A DNA stretch of 64,000 nucleotides from Solimonas sp047605265. GTDB taxonomy: Bacteria > Pseudomonadota > Gammaproteobacteria > Nevskiales > Nevskiaceae. The position numbers and the translations under genes were made by a program. This document shows positions 50,691-59,763 of the stretch, in pieces. Under the pieces are notes generated by a model that was not told the origin of the DNA, did not search any database, and saw nothing but the letters and a program-made list of their open reading frames with translations. The first letter of the stretch is position 1. The number at the start of each line of letters is the position of its first letter. The stretch covers positions 1-64,000 of the forward strand of contig JASGFY010000001.1 in assembly GCA_047605265.1 (NCBI GenBank), written 5' to 3'.

Positions 50691-53186
50691 TTACAAGTCG
50701 AGGTTACCGACCAGCAGCGCGTTCTTCTCGATGAATTCGCGCCGCGGTTCGACCTGTTCGCCCATCAGCGTCGTGAAGATCTGATCGGCCGCGACAACGT
50801 CTTCGACGTCCACTTTCACCAGACGGCGATTCTTCGGTTCCAGGGTCGTTTCGCTGAGCTGCTCGGGATTCATCTCGCCGAGTCCCTTGTAGCGCTGGAC
50901 GTGCAGGCCGCGGCGGGCTTCGCCGAGCAGCCAATCGTAAGCCTCGTCGAAACGGCCGGCCACGACGGCGCTGCGCTCGCCGCGCTTCACTTGCAGACCT
51001 GCCTCGCCGAGAGCAAGGAGCCGGCCGCGCAGCGCAGCAATTCGCTGGTAATCCAGTCCGGAGAAGAAATCGCTATTAAAAGCAGTGACTTGCTCGTTTC
51101 CATGAATGCTGCGGCGGACTTCGACCAAGGGACCCTCGGCGCTCATGCGCGCGCTCACATGAAATTGCCCGCGCAAGCCCTCACCGTTGAGCGCGGCAGC
51201 ATAGCGAACTTCCCAGGCCGTCAGCGCATCAGCGCTGTGCTCGGGCACTGGTGCAAGGCGCGCCAGCTCGGTCAGCACGTGATGATCGTAGCGACGGCCG
51301 AGACGCTCGATCAGTTCATTGACGGCGGCATACTCGCGGGTCAATTCGACGAGCGCTTCCTCTGTCAGCGGACCGTTTTCCGTGAGCACGCTGGCGCCGT
51401 CCAATGCCGTGTCGATCAGCCACTCGTTGAGCTCATGCTCGTCTTTAACGTAAGTCTCGCTCTTGCCGCTCTTGAGCTTGTACAGCGGCGGCTGGGCGAT
51501 ATAAACGTGGCCCCGCTCGACCAGCGTATACATGTGGCGGTAGAAGAACGTCAGCAGCAGCGTGCGAATGTGCGCGCCGTCGACGTCGGCGTCGGTCATG
51601 ATGATGATGCGGTGATAGCGCAGCTTTTCCGGCTTAAACTCGTCCTTGCCGATGCCGCAGCCGAGCGCCGTGATCAGCGTCGCCACTTCCTGCGATGAGA
51701 GCATCTTCTCGAGACGTGCGCGCTCGACGTTGAGAATCTTGCCCTTCAGGGGCAGGATGGCCTGGAATTGACGGTCGCGTCCCTGCTTCGCCGAGCCGCC
51801 GGCCGAATCACCCTCGACCAGAAACAGCTCGGACTTCGCCGGATCCTTTTCCTGACAGTCGGCCAGCTTGCCCGGCAGACCGATGCCGTCGAGAACCCCC
51901 TTGCGGCGCGTCATTTCGCGCGCCTTGCGCGCCGCTTCACGAGCGGTGGCGGCTTCGACGATCTTGCCGCAGATCACCTTGGCCTCCGCCGGACGTTCGA
52001 GAAGGAACTCGGCGAGTTTCTCGGCGACGACTTCCTCGACCGCCGGACGCGCCTCGCTCGACACCAATTTCATCTTGGTCTGCGACGCGAATTTCGGATC
52101 CGGCATCTTGACCGACAGCACGCAAGCCAAGCCTTCACGCATATCGTCGCCGGTGACGTCAACCTTGGCTTTCCTGGCGTACTCGTTTTCTTCGATGAAT
52201 TTGTTGATGACGCGCGTCATCGCCGCGCGCAACCCGGTCAGATGCGTGCCGCCGTCCGACTGCGGAATATTGTTCGTGAAACACAGCACCTGTTCCTGAT
52301 AGCTGTCGTTCCATTGCATGGCGACTTCGACCGTCACCTGCACCGTGGAACCGCTGCCCACCTGCACCTCGGCGAGGCCGCTCGAATAGAAAACCGTCGG
52401 GTGCAACGTCGTTTTGGCCTTGTTGATGTAATCGACGAAGCCTTTCACGCCACCGGAGAAAGCAAAGTCCTCTTCCTTGCCGCTGCGTTCGTCGATCAGG
52501 CGAATTCGCACGCCGTTATTGAGAAACGACAGCTCGCGCAAGCGCTTCGCCAGCACCTCGTAGTGGTATTCGACCTTGCCGAAGATCTCCTCGTCGGCGA
52601 AGAAATGCACCTCGGTGCCGCGCTTGTCGGTTTCGCCGAGCACCTTCAGAGGCGAGACCTCGACACCCTTGTGGATCTCGATAACCCGGTCCACCGCGGC
52701 ACCGCGATTAAATTCAATGAAATGCTTTTTTCCGTCACGACGGATCGTCAGCTTCAGCCATTTGCTGAGCGCGTTGACGCACGAGACACCAACGCCATGC
52801 AAACCGCCCGAGACCTTGTAGCTGTTCTGGTTGAACTTGCCTCCTGCATGCAGCACGCACATGACAATTTCGGCAGCTGTGCGCTTGGGTTCGTGCTTGT
52901 CGTCGAACTTCACCCCGACCGGGATGCCGCGACCGTTGTCGGTCACCGAAATCGAATTGTCTGCGTGAATCGTCACCACGATGTCGTCGCAGTGACCCGC
53001 CAGCGCTTCATCGATTGCATTGTCGACAACCTCGAACACCATGTGGTGCAGACCGGTGCCGTCGGACGTATCACCGATGTACATGCCAGGACGCTTGCGG
53101 ACCGCTTCGAGGCCTTCGAGCTGCTGGATACTGGATTCGTCGTAAGCGGAAGTCGGCTGCGCGGTCATCGGGTTCAACTCAGACAT
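50691..53186 (-). CDS. gyrB: DNA gyrase subunit B
   Basis: 831 aa, long form with the proteobacterial insert. GHKL motifs VVDNAIDEALAGHCD, VTDNGRGIPVG, GGLHGVGVSCVNALS; the TOPRIM EGDSAGGSAKQGRDRQFQAILPLKGK and DADVDGAH. With GyrA it introduces negative supercoils. ATG 53186. It follows recF with 74 bp between. Confidence 0.98.
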   Translation of the reverse strand: MSELNPMTAQPTSAYDESSIQQLEGLEAVRKRPGMYIGDTSDGTGLHHMVFEVVDNAIDEALAGHCDDIVVTIHADNSISVTDNGRGIPVGVKFDDKHEPKRTAAEIVMCVLHAGGKFNQNSYKVSGGLHGVGVSCVNALSKWLKLTIRRDGKKHFIEFNRGAAVDRVIEIHKGVEVSPLKVLGETDKRGTEVHFFADEEIFGKVEYHYEVLAKRLRELSFLNNGVRIRLIDERSGKEEDFAFSGGVKGFVDYINKAKTTLHPTVFYSSGLAEVQVGSGSTVQVTVEVAMQWNDSYQEQVLCFTNNIPQSDGGTHLTGLRAAMTRVINKFIEENEYARKAKVDVTGDDMREGLACVLSVKMPDPKFASQTKMKLVSSEARPAVEEVVAEKLAEFLLERPAEAKVICGKIVEAATAREAARKAREMTRRKGVLDGIGLPGKLADCQEKDPAKSELFLVEGDSAGGSAKQGRDRQFQAILPLKGKILNVERARLEKMLSSQEVATLITALGCGIGKDEFKPEKLRYHRIIIMTDADVDGAHIRTLLLTFFYRHMYTLVERGHVYIAQPPLYKLKSGKSETYVKDEHELNEWLIDTALDGASVLTENGPLTEEALVELTREYAAVNELIERLGRRYDHHVLTELARLAPVPEHSADALTAWEVRYAAALNGEGLRGQFHVSARMSAEGPLVEVRRSIHGNEQVTAFNSDFFSGLDYQRIAALRGRLLALGEAGLQVKRGERSAVVAGRFDEAYDWLLGEARRGLHVQRYKGLGEMNPEQLSETTLEPKNRRLVKVDVEDVVAADQIFTTLMGEQVEPRREFIEKNALLVGNLDL

Positions 53187-53260
53187 GAAGGGATAATTTT
53201 AGCACTGGCAGAGGCTCTGCCCGTTGTGCATAAACTTGGGGATATAGGGCTCATATGAGG

Positions 53261-54325
53261 TCAATGACGCACGACGCCATGTTCCACGTGGAACACCGCC
53301 GGATCGACCTGCTTTAGCACGCTGCTCAGATCGAATGACGTCATAAAGACTTGACCTGCATAGCTTTGCAATTCTTTCAGCAAAGCCTTCTGATAATGGG
53401 GCGCCAGCTCCGCGCTGAAGTCATCAACCAAGAGGACGGGCGCCATACCGATCTGTGCATGAATATGCTCGCACTGCGAAAGCAGCAATCCCGCCAGCAG
53501 CAGTTTCTGTTGTCCGCGGCTGATGCGATGTCTCACACTGCGATCGTTTGCCCGAATCTTCAATTCGGCCCGATGAGGTCCGTTGGCAGTAGTCGTCAAC
53601 TGAAAATCCCGCCGTCGGTCCTGCGCCAAGGCTTCGCGGAGCGAAAGCACAGGATTCCAGCCAGGCTGCAGCTCGAAGGTCCACTCTCCTTCAGCCAGCA
53701 GCGACTGAACTTTTTCCTTCGCTCTTTCCGTGATCGCCTCAAGATGTCGACGTCGCAGACGATGCAACAATTCACCACTGTCCGCCAGTTCTGGCTCCCA
53801 GGCAGCGACCTCACGCTCGCCACGGCCCAAGCGTAAAAGTTGATTTCTTTGTCTCAGCGCGCGCCGGTAGCGTCGCCAGATATCAAGAAAGGAATGTTCC
53901 ACGTGGAACACCCCCCAATCGATGAAGCTTCGCCGGTATGTCGGACCTTCCTGCAATACCCGATGCATGCCGGGCTCGAAGATCTGTGTCGGACATAGTC
54001 GCAGCAATTCGGAAGCACCACTCGTTCGCCCGTCGATACGAGCCTCCTGACCTTTTCCATCCCAGCGCAAACCAGCGGTATGATCAAATCCGGAATCCGA
54101 GTGAAGACGAGCAAACAGCGTCCACTGCCTTCTTTTGTTCCCCAGCAATTCCTGTGGCGAATTGCCACGGAACGATCGTCCGCGATTCAGGCAATACAAC
54201 ATTTCCAGCAAAGTCGTTTTGCCAGCGGCGTTTTCGCCCACAAACAAATTGAGCCTACCGTCGATCGGCAGGCTCAATTGATCAAACAGACGAAAATTAT
54301 CGGCTCTGAGCTGGGCGATCCGCAT
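53261..54325 (-). CDS. recF: DNA replication/repair protein RecF
   Basis: 354 aa. Walker A GENAAGKTT (30-38), ABC signature SRGQQK, Walker B VLLVDDFSAEL. RecF loads RecA at gaps with RecOR. The sequence carries VFHVEH twice: once in the normal DWGVF region and again at the C-terminus; both are encoded by perfect parS palindromes. ATG 54325 lies 38 bp after dnaN. Base composition is a little lower in GC than the flanking genes. Confidence 0.97.
   Translation of the reverse strand: MRIAQLRADNFRLFDQLSLPIDGRLNLFVGENAAGKTTLLEMLYCLNRGRSFRGNSPQELLGNKRRQWTLFARLHSDSGFDHTAGLRWDGKGQEARIDGRTSGASELLRLCPTQIFEPGMHRVLQEGPTYRRSFIDWGVFHVEHSFLDIWRRYRRALRQRNQLLRLGRGEREVAAWEPELADSGELLHRLRRRHLEAITERAKEKVQSLLAEGEWTFELQPGWNPVLSLREALAQDRRRDFQLTTTANGPHRAELKIRANDRSVRHRISRGQQKLLLAGLLLSQCEHIHAQIGMAPVLLVDDFSAELAPHYQKALLKELQSYAGQVFMTSFDLSSVLKQVDPAVFHVEHGVVRH
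53280..53295. promoter_or_regulatory. parS centromere site 1 (in recF)
   Basis: TGTTCCACGTGGAACA, a perfect 16 bp palindrome equal to the Pseudomonas-type parS. It is near the recF 3' end, about 2.3 kb from the AT-rich oriC candidate. ParB should bind and spread here for chromosome segregation. parA/parB genes are not in the window. Confidence 0.85.
53895..53910. promoter_or_regulatory. parS centromere site 2 (in recF)
   Basis: A second perfect TGTTCCACGTGGAACA, 615 bp from site 1 and also within recF, where it codes for part of VFHVEH in the middle of the protein. Two sites in one gene close to the origin fit a ParB cluster. Confidence 0.85.
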
Positions 54326-54363
54326 CGAATCCCTCAGCGCTCCTTCTCGTGCCAGATCAAAGA

Positions 54364-55464
54364 TCAGAGCCGCATCGGCATGACGACGTATTTGCTCGCC
54401 AGATTGTCGGCCGCATGAATGAGACCGCTCGAGTCGGCGTTCTTCAGTTCCATCACGAATTGTTCGCTATTCAAAGCGCCCAGTGCGTCGAGAAGATAGT
54501 TCACGTTGAAACCGATCTCGATCGCTCCTCCCTCATAACTGACCTCGAGGTCCTCTTCCGCTTCTTCGTGTTCCGGGTTGTGCGTCTGCAGGCTGAGCTT
54601 GCTGCCTTCGATCGTCAGGCGCACGCCGCGAAACTTCTCATTCGACAGAATCGCTGTACGCGCCAGCGCACGCTTGACGATCTCCCGGTCGGCCTGCAGA
54701 CGCTTGTCTCCCGATTCCGGAACGACGCGCTCATAATCCGGGAAACGGCCATCGATCAACTTGGTCGTCAGGCGCACGACATCCAGATCGACTTCGATCT
54801 GCGTTGCACCGATTTTGACCATTGCCGGCTCCTCCGTCGCATCGAGCAGGCGCTGCAATTCGAGAACCGCCTTGCGAGGCACGATCACCTGAATTCGATC
54901 ACTGATTCCGGTCGCCAGTTCGATTTCGCTCAAGGCCAACCGATGGCCATCCGTTGCTACCGCACGAACGCGCTTGGCGTCAACTTCGAGCAGCGTGCCA
55001 TTCAAGTAATAGCGGACGTCCTGTTGAGCCATCGCAAACTGCGTTCGTTCGATGATGCCCTTCAGTTGCTGGCGCGGCACTGACAAAGTCCTGCCTTCGG
55101 CAACCCGGCCCAAAGCTGGAAATTCGTCAGCCTTCAGGCATGACAGCGAGTAACGGCTGCGTCCCGACTGCAGCAATGCCTTATCGCCGCCGATATCGAG
55201 ATTGATCTCGGCCCCTTCCGGCAGACCTCGACAGATATCGAAAAGCTTGCGGGCCGGTACCGTTGCGCGGCCTGGCGAAAGATTCTGCACGCGTGCGCGC
55301 GCTTCCAACTCGATCTCCAAGTCAGTTCCGGTTACGACCAGCTCGTCATCCTTGAGCTCGAGCAAAAAGTTGGACAGGACGGGCAAGGTCTGACGTCGTT
55401 CGACGACGCCAATTACGGCGGATAGCGCGGACAACAACTCGTTTCGACCGACTTGCAGTTTCAT
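54364..55464 (-). CDS. dnaN: DNA polymerase III beta sliding clamp
   Basis: 366 aa, exactly the E. coli length. Three clamp domains: LQVGRNELLSALSAVIGVVERR (domain 1), VPRKAVLELQRLLDATEEPAMV (mid), and the C-terminal FVMELKNADSSGLIHAADNLASKYVVMPMRL. ATG 55464 is used; an in-frame TTG upstream is less likely. Between the AT-rich oriC candidate and recF. Confidence 0.98.
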   Translation of the reverse strand: MKLQVGRNELLSALSAVIGVVERRQTLPVLSNFLLELKDDELVVTGTDLEIELEARARVQNLSPGRATVPARKLFDICRGLPEGAEINLDIGGDKALLQSGRSRYSLSCLKADEFPALGRVAEGRTLSVPRQQLKGIIERTQFAMAQQDVRYYLNGTLLEVDAKRVRAVATDGHRLALSEIELATGISDRIQVIVPRKAVLELQRLLDATEEPAMVKIGATQIEVDLDVVRLTTKLIDGRFPDYERVVPESGDKRLQADREIVKRALARTAILSNEKFRGVRLTIEGSKLSLQTHNPEHEEAEEDLEVSYEGGAIEIGFNVNYLLDALGALNSEQFVMELKNADSSGLIHAADNLASKYVVMPMRL

Positions 55465-55704
55465 AGCCTTATCCAATCACTTTTGTCTTCAAATAAATTC
55501 AGAATCCAACAACAATAACGTGCTATGCACCTTGTTAATAAATTTATATTTTAATTTAAATTCAAATACTTAATGTGAAAAAACGACTGCAGTCAAAGCC
55601 GAGCAGTAGACCTTGTTTCCTGTGGATAGAATCTGGATCAATTCTATCCACAGCTTGCTCGTCGCACAGTCCCTGCTTCCATGCCCTACGCTGCGCACAG
55701 CTTG
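55465..55704. other. oriC candidate between dnaA and dnaN
   Basis: 240 bp. An AT-rich tract (about 55525-55575) is a likely unwinding element. Two DnaA boxes (CTATCCACA, one off the TTATCCACA consensus) face each other at 55621 and 55644 and lie in a perfect inverted repeat: CTGTGGATAGAAT, 8 bases, ATTCTATCCACAG. A weaker box is at 55469. Combined with the gene order dnaA-dnaN this is where replication most likely begins. Confidence 0.75.
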
Positions 55705-57045
55705 TCAAAAACCGAGCTGGCGCTGCAGATTTTCGTAGTCCTCGCGGTATTTCACATCCTCCTCCCGCAGTTCAGCGATCTTGCGGCAGGCATGTAGCAC
55801 CGTCGTGTGATCCTTTCCGAACGATTCGCCGATTTCCGGCAAGGAGTGCTGCGTCAACTCCTTGGCCAGCGCCATCGCGACCTGACGTGGACGCGCCAGT
55901 GAGCGCGTGCGGCGCGGCGAGTTCAGGTCAGTGACGCGGATGTTGTAGTACGCGGCAACGGTGCGCTTGATGTTGTCGATCGTCACCATGCGCTCGTAAG
56001 CGGCGAGCATGTCCTTTAGCGTGGCTCTCGCGAATTCGACGGTCAGGGGTTCGCCGCGCAGCCGCGAGCTGGCGGACAGGCGCAACAATGCGCCTTCGAG
56101 TTCGCGTACGTTGGAGCGCACGCGCTGGGCGACGAACAGCGCCACTTCCTTCGGCAGATCAACCTTGTTCTGATCGGCCTTGGCGAGCAGGATCGCGACG
56201 CGCGTTTCCAGATCCGGCGGTTCGACGGCGACGGCGAGGCCCCAGGTGAAGCGTGATTTGAGGCGGTCGTCGATGCCGTCGACATCTTTCGGATAGCGGT
56301 CCGAGGTCAATACGATCTGTTTACGGCCGTCGATCAGCGCGTTGAACGTATGGAAGAACTCTTCCTGCGTACGCTCCTTGTGCGCGAAGAAATGAATGTC
56401 GTCGATCAGTAGGGCATCGATCGAGCGATAAAGGTTCTTGAACTCGTCCATGCGACCATGGCGGATCGCCGCGGTGAACTGGTTCATCCACTGCTCGGCG
56501 CCCACGTAGACGACGCGGGCGCGCTGGCTCGATCCCTGGATCGCATTACCGACGGCGTGCATCAAATGCGTTTTGCCGAGGCCAGAGCTGCCGTAGACCA
56601 GCAGCGGGTTGTAGGTCCCGCCGGGTGTCTCGACGACGTGCTGCGCTGCGGCACGCGCGTGCGAGTTCGATTTGCCCTCGATGAAATTTTCAAAGGTGTA
56701 ATCGGGATTCAGGCGGCCCGAAGGCAGCGGCGCCGGCTCTTCGATCGCCGGAATTGGCGCCGATTCGATGCTCGAGGCGGGCGGCGTGCTGCGCGGATCG
56801 GCCGCGCCAACGGCCAGATCGACGTCGGCGATGTTCCTGCCGCCGTTGATGCGAACGCCGCGACGGATTAGCTCGAGGAAATCCTGGCGGACGCGCTCAA
56901 CGACCATGCGGTTGGGCGCCAGCAGAGTCAGGCGGTCGCGGACGAATACGGGCTGCAGCGGGCGGATCCAGGTATGGATGTCGCGATCCGGCAATTCCCC
57001 TTCAAGCCAGCGCACGCACTGGGCCCAGAGATCCTCTTCTTGCAT
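55705..57045 (-). CDS. dnaA: Chromosomal replication initiator DnaA
   Basis: 446 aa. Domain I (1-75), a short Pro/Ser linker, AAA+ domain with Walker A YGSSGLGKTH (about 150-159) and Walker B LLIDDIHFF, and C-terminal domain IV with the DNA signature GKDHTTVLHACRKI. It binds DnaA boxes and opens oriC. ATG 57045. A TTATCCACA box next to its promoter suggests autoregulation. Confidence 0.98.
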   Translation of the reverse strand: MQEEDLWAQCVRWLEGELPDRDIHTWIRPLQPVFVRDRLTLLAPNRMVVERVRQDFLELIRRGVRINGGRNIADVDLAVGAADPRSTPPASSIESAPIPAIEEPAPLPSGRLNPDYTFENFIEGKSNSHARAAAQHVVETPGGTYNPLLVYGSSGLGKTHLMHAVGNAIQGSSQRARVVYVGAEQWMNQFTAAIRHGRMDEFKNLYRSIDALLIDDIHFFAHKERTQEEFFHTFNALIDGRKQIVLTSDRYPKDVDGIDDRLKSRFTWGLAVAVEPPDLETRVAILLAKADQNKVDLPKEVALFVAQRVRSNVRELEGALLRLSASSRLRGEPLTVEFARATLKDMLAAYERMVTIDNIKRTVAAYYNIRVTDLNSPRRTRSLARPRQVAMALAKELTQHSLPEIGESFGKDHTTVLHACRKIAELREEDVKYREDYENLQRQLGF

Positions 57046-57118
57046 TGCTTCTTTGCGATGTCGTGCCGGCCGCGACGACGGCCGACAGCAGTGGGAGCGC
57101 CTTGCGCCGGGCAGGAAG

Positions 57119-57147
57119 TTTATAGCGTCGATAACAGCTTATCCACA
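57119..57147 (-). promoter_or_regulatory. dnaA promoter -10 and overlapping DnaA box
   Basis: On the minus strand TATAAA (57119-57124) is a good -10; the -35 area overlaps a perfect DnaA box TTATCCACA (57139-57147, plus-strand orientation), with a half-matching box TGTGGAGAG next to it. DnaA binding here would repress its own gene. Confidence 0.55.
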
Positions 57148-57177
57148 GCCTGTGGAGAGATCGGAGCCGCGGCGCGC

Positions 57178-57206
57178 TTGAACACATTTCCGCCAGCCGA
57201 TACACT
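57178..57206 (+). promoter_or_regulatory. Predicted promoter for rpmH-rnpA-yidD-yidC
   Basis: TTGAAC, 17 bases, TACACT: a good sigma-70 promoter about 30 bp before the rpmH ATG, which is itself preceded by AGGTG. Confidence 0.6.
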
Positions 57207-57243
57207 CCGCGCCCTTTTGTGTTCTCAAACGTTCAGGTGATTC

Positions 57244-57381
57244 ATGTCCAAGCGCACTTATCAGCCGAAGAAGCTGCGCCGCAAGCGCACCCATGGCTTC
57301 CGTGCCCGCATGGCGACCAAGGGCGGCCGTCTCGTGCTGTCGCGTCGCCGCGCCAAGGGCCGCAAGCGGCTCGTCCCGTAA
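57244..57381 (+). CDS. rpmH: Ribosomal protein bL34
   Basis: 45 aa, very basic. MSKRTYQPKKLRRKRTHGFR and the LSRRRAKGRK end are unmistakable for bL34. It is divergent from dnaA and followed by rnpA 16 bp later. The protein binds 23S rRNA in the large ribosomal subunit. Confidence 0.98.
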   Translation: MSKRTYQPKKLRRKRTHGFRARMATKGGRLVLSRRRAKGRKRLVP

Positions 57382-57397
57382 GGCTGGCAATGCCGCG

Positions 57398-57775
57398 ATG
57401 ACGGCGCGCTTTCCGCGGCGCGCCCGCCTGCTCAAGCCCGCTGAGTTCAAGTCGGTTTTCGAACGCGGGTTTCGGATCCACGAAAAGGGTTTGACAGCGG
57501 TCGCGGCGCCCAATACCGTCGGCCACGCCCGGCTCGGTCTGGCGGTATCCAAGAAGGCCGTGGCGCTGTCGGTCGAACGGAACCGCATCAAGCGCCAGAT
57601 TCGCGAAAGCTTTCGCCTGAATCAGCAACGTCTGCCGGCAAGCGATCTTGTCGTCCTCGTCAAACCCGGCAGCCGGATGCTGCAATCGCCGCAGCTGCGC
57701 CAGAACCTGGAGCGATTGTGGAACCGCATTTCAGCTTCTTCGGCCGCTTCCTCGGGCGCTGCGCCGTCTTCCTGA
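57398..57775 (+). CDS. rnpA: Ribonuclease P protein component
   Basis: 125 aa. The RNR motif RNRIKRQIRESF and the N-terminal LKPAEFKSVFERG identify RnpA, which helps the RNase P RNA mature tRNA 5' ends. ATG 57398; its 3' end overlaps yidD by 58 bp, as in many bacteria. The last 15 residues (Ser/Ala) are a non-conserved tail. Confidence 0.96.
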   Translation: MTARFPRRARLLKPAEFKSVFERGFRIHEKGLTAVAAPNTVGHARLGLAVSKKAVALSVERNRIKRQIRESFRLNQQRLPASDLVVLVKPGSRMLQSPQLRQNLERLWNRISASSAASSGAAPSS

Positions 57776-58017
57776 TCCGTGGCTATCAGCTGTTGATCAG
57801 CCCTCTGCTGGGGCCGCGCTGCCGTTTCCATCCCAGTTGCTCGCATTACGCGCTCGAGGCGATCGAGCGCCATGGTCCGCTGCGCGGCGGCTGGCTCGCG
57901 GCGCGCCGGCTGGGCCGCTGTCATCCACTGAACCCCGGCGGTTACGATCCGGTCCCCTTGTCTTCGTCGTGCCCGCACCGCCAGTGCGGTTGCGGACCTC
58001 AACACCACCAAGCCTGA
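57718..58017 (+). CDS. yidD: Membrane protein insertion efficiency factor YidD
   Basis: 99 aa. LIRGYQLLISPLLGPRCRFHPSCSHYALEAIERHG with conserved Cys and the GRCHPLNPGGYDPVP ending define YidD. GTG 57718 opens it inside the rnpA end. It supports YidC. The C-terminal tail has extra Cys and His (CPHRQCGCGPQHHQ), which may bind metal; this is common enough in the family to be non-diagnostic. Confidence 0.95.
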   Translation: MEPHFSFFGRFLGRCAVFLIRGYQLLISPLLGPRCRFHPSCSHYALEAIERHGPLRGGWLAARRLGRCHPLNPGGYDPVPLSSSCPHRQCGCGPQHHQA

Positions 58018-58020
58018 ACG

Positions 58021-59685
58021 ATGGAAAACCGTCGCTTTATCCTGATTGCGCTGCTCGGCGTCGTCCTGTTCTTCCTCTATCAGTCCTGGCAGAAGGATTA
58101 CGGCAACCAGCCGCCGTCGGCGCCGGTTGCGCAGACCGCACAGACGCCGAACGCACAGACTGCGGCGACGGCCGAGACGGCTGCGGTGGCCGATGCGGCA
58201 TCGACGGGCGGGACTGAAGCCGCGCCGGCGATCCCGGCGCAGCGCATCCGCGTCGAGACCGACGTTTACATCGCCGAAATCGTCACGCTCGGCGGCGAGC
58301 TGCGGCGTCTCGAGCTCAAGCAATATCCGGCGACCAAGGACAAGCCGGAACCGATGTCGCTGCTCGACGATCGAAACGACCGTCTTTTCGTGCTGCAGAG
58401 CGGCCTGGCGGGCACCGATCGGCCCTACGCCACCGACAAGACGCCTTACACGGCCGCGCAGACCGATTACAAACTGGCCGAAGGCCGGGACGCGCTCGAC
58501 GTGACGCTGAGCTACACCGGCGCCGATGGCATTGAAGTGCAGAAGACCTACGAGTTCCGCCGCGACAGCTATCAGATCAAGTTGTCGCAGACGCTGAAGA
58601 ACACGGGTGCGGCCGAACTGACCGTCAGTCCGTACACGCGTCTCGTGCGCACCGATTACAAGCCGGACGGGGAGCCGCGCTTTTCCCACACGTTCCTCGG
58701 TGTCGGCTTCTATCAGCAGGAGGGCGCCGGTGGCACGAGCTACAAGTTCAAGAAGACCACGCTCGACAAGCTCGCCAAGGACGGTTTCGACACGCAACAG
58801 ACTGGCGGCTGGATCACGATCCTGCAGCACTACTTCGCCGCGGCCATCGTGCCGCCGCACGACGAGCAGGTCACCTACAGCGCCAAGCCGCGGGAAGCAG
58901 GCGGCTATCGCGCGCAGGCGATCGGCGCCGGCGTCGCCGTCGCGGCGGGCGCCGAGCACCGTTTCGACACGCAGCTCTACATCGGCCCGAAGCTGCAGGA
59001 TCGCATCGACGACGTCGCGCCGGGCTTCGAGCTGACGCTCGACTACGGCATCCTCAAGATCATCGCGCGGCCGATGTTCGCGGTGTTGAAGTTCTTCCAC
59101 ACCTGGACCGGCAACTGGGGCGTGGCGATCATCCTGCTGACGATCAGCGTCAAGCTCGCGTTGTTCAAGCTTTCCGAGGCGCAGTACCGCTCGATGGCGA
59201 AGATGAAAGTCTTCGGTCCGAAGATCCAGGACATCCGCGAGCGCTACGCCGACGACCGCGAGCGCCAGCAGAAAGCGATGATGGATCTGTACAAAAAGGA
59301 AGGCTTCAACCCGCTCGCCGGCTGCTGGCCGATCCTCGTGCAGTTCCCGATCTTCATCTCGCTGTACTGGGTGCTGCTCGAGTCGGTCGAACTGCGCCAA
59401 GCGCCATTCATGCTCTGGCTGCAGGATCTTTCGGCGCCCGATCCGTTCTACGTGCTGCCGGTGATCTACGGCATCACCATGTTCCTGCAGCAGCGCATGT
59501 CCGGCAACACGACGATGGACCCGACGCAGCAGAAGGTCATGCAGGTGATGCCGATCGGCATGACGGCGTTCTTCGCGTTCTTTCAGTCCGGCCTCGTGCT
59601 GTACTGGGCGGTCAACGGCCTGATCAGCATCGCCCAGCAGTGGATCATCACGCGCCGCCTGACGGCCGAAGGCTTGAAGCGCTGA
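58021..59685 (+). CDS. yidC: Membrane protein insertase YidC
   Basis: 554 aa. N-terminal TM (ILIALLGVVLFFLYQSW), a large periplasmic beta domain, and the conserved C-terminal TM bundle (NWGVAIILLTISVKLALFKLSEAQYRSMAKMK, with the Arg in the groove). It inserts inner-membrane proteins alone or with SecYEG. It starts 3 bp after yidD. Confidence 0.98.
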   Translation: MENRRFILIALLGVVLFFLYQSWQKDYGNQPPSAPVAQTAQTPNAQTAATAETAAVADAASTGGTEAAPAIPAQRIRVETDVYIAEIVTLGGELRRLELKQYPATKDKPEPMSLLDDRNDRLFVLQSGLAGTDRPYATDKTPYTAAQTDYKLAEGRDALDVTLSYTGADGIEVQKTYEFRRDSYQIKLSQTLKNTGAAELTVSPYTRLVRTDYKPDGEPRFSHTFLGVGFYQQEGAGGTSYKFKKTTLDKLAKDGFDTQQTGGWITILQHYFAAAIVPPHDEQVTYSAKPREAGGYRAQAIGAGVAVAAGAEHRFDTQLYIGPKLQDRIDDVAPGFELTLDYGILKIIARPMFAVLKFFHTWTGNWGVAIILLTISVKLALFKLSEAQYRSMAKMKVFGPKIQDIRERYADDRERQQKAMMDLYKKEGFNPLAGCWPILVQFPIFISLYWVLLESVELRQAPFMLWLQDLSAPDPFYVLPVIYGITMFLQQRMSGNTTMDPTQQKVMQVMPIGMTAFFAFFQSGLVLYWAVNGLISIAQQWIITRRLTAEGLKR

Positions 59686-59763
59686 CATTTTATTTCCGAC
59701 GGTGGCGCCAACCGGGCGCCACCGTTCCCGGCACCGCTACGCCCGCCCGCTACACTGCGTGGC

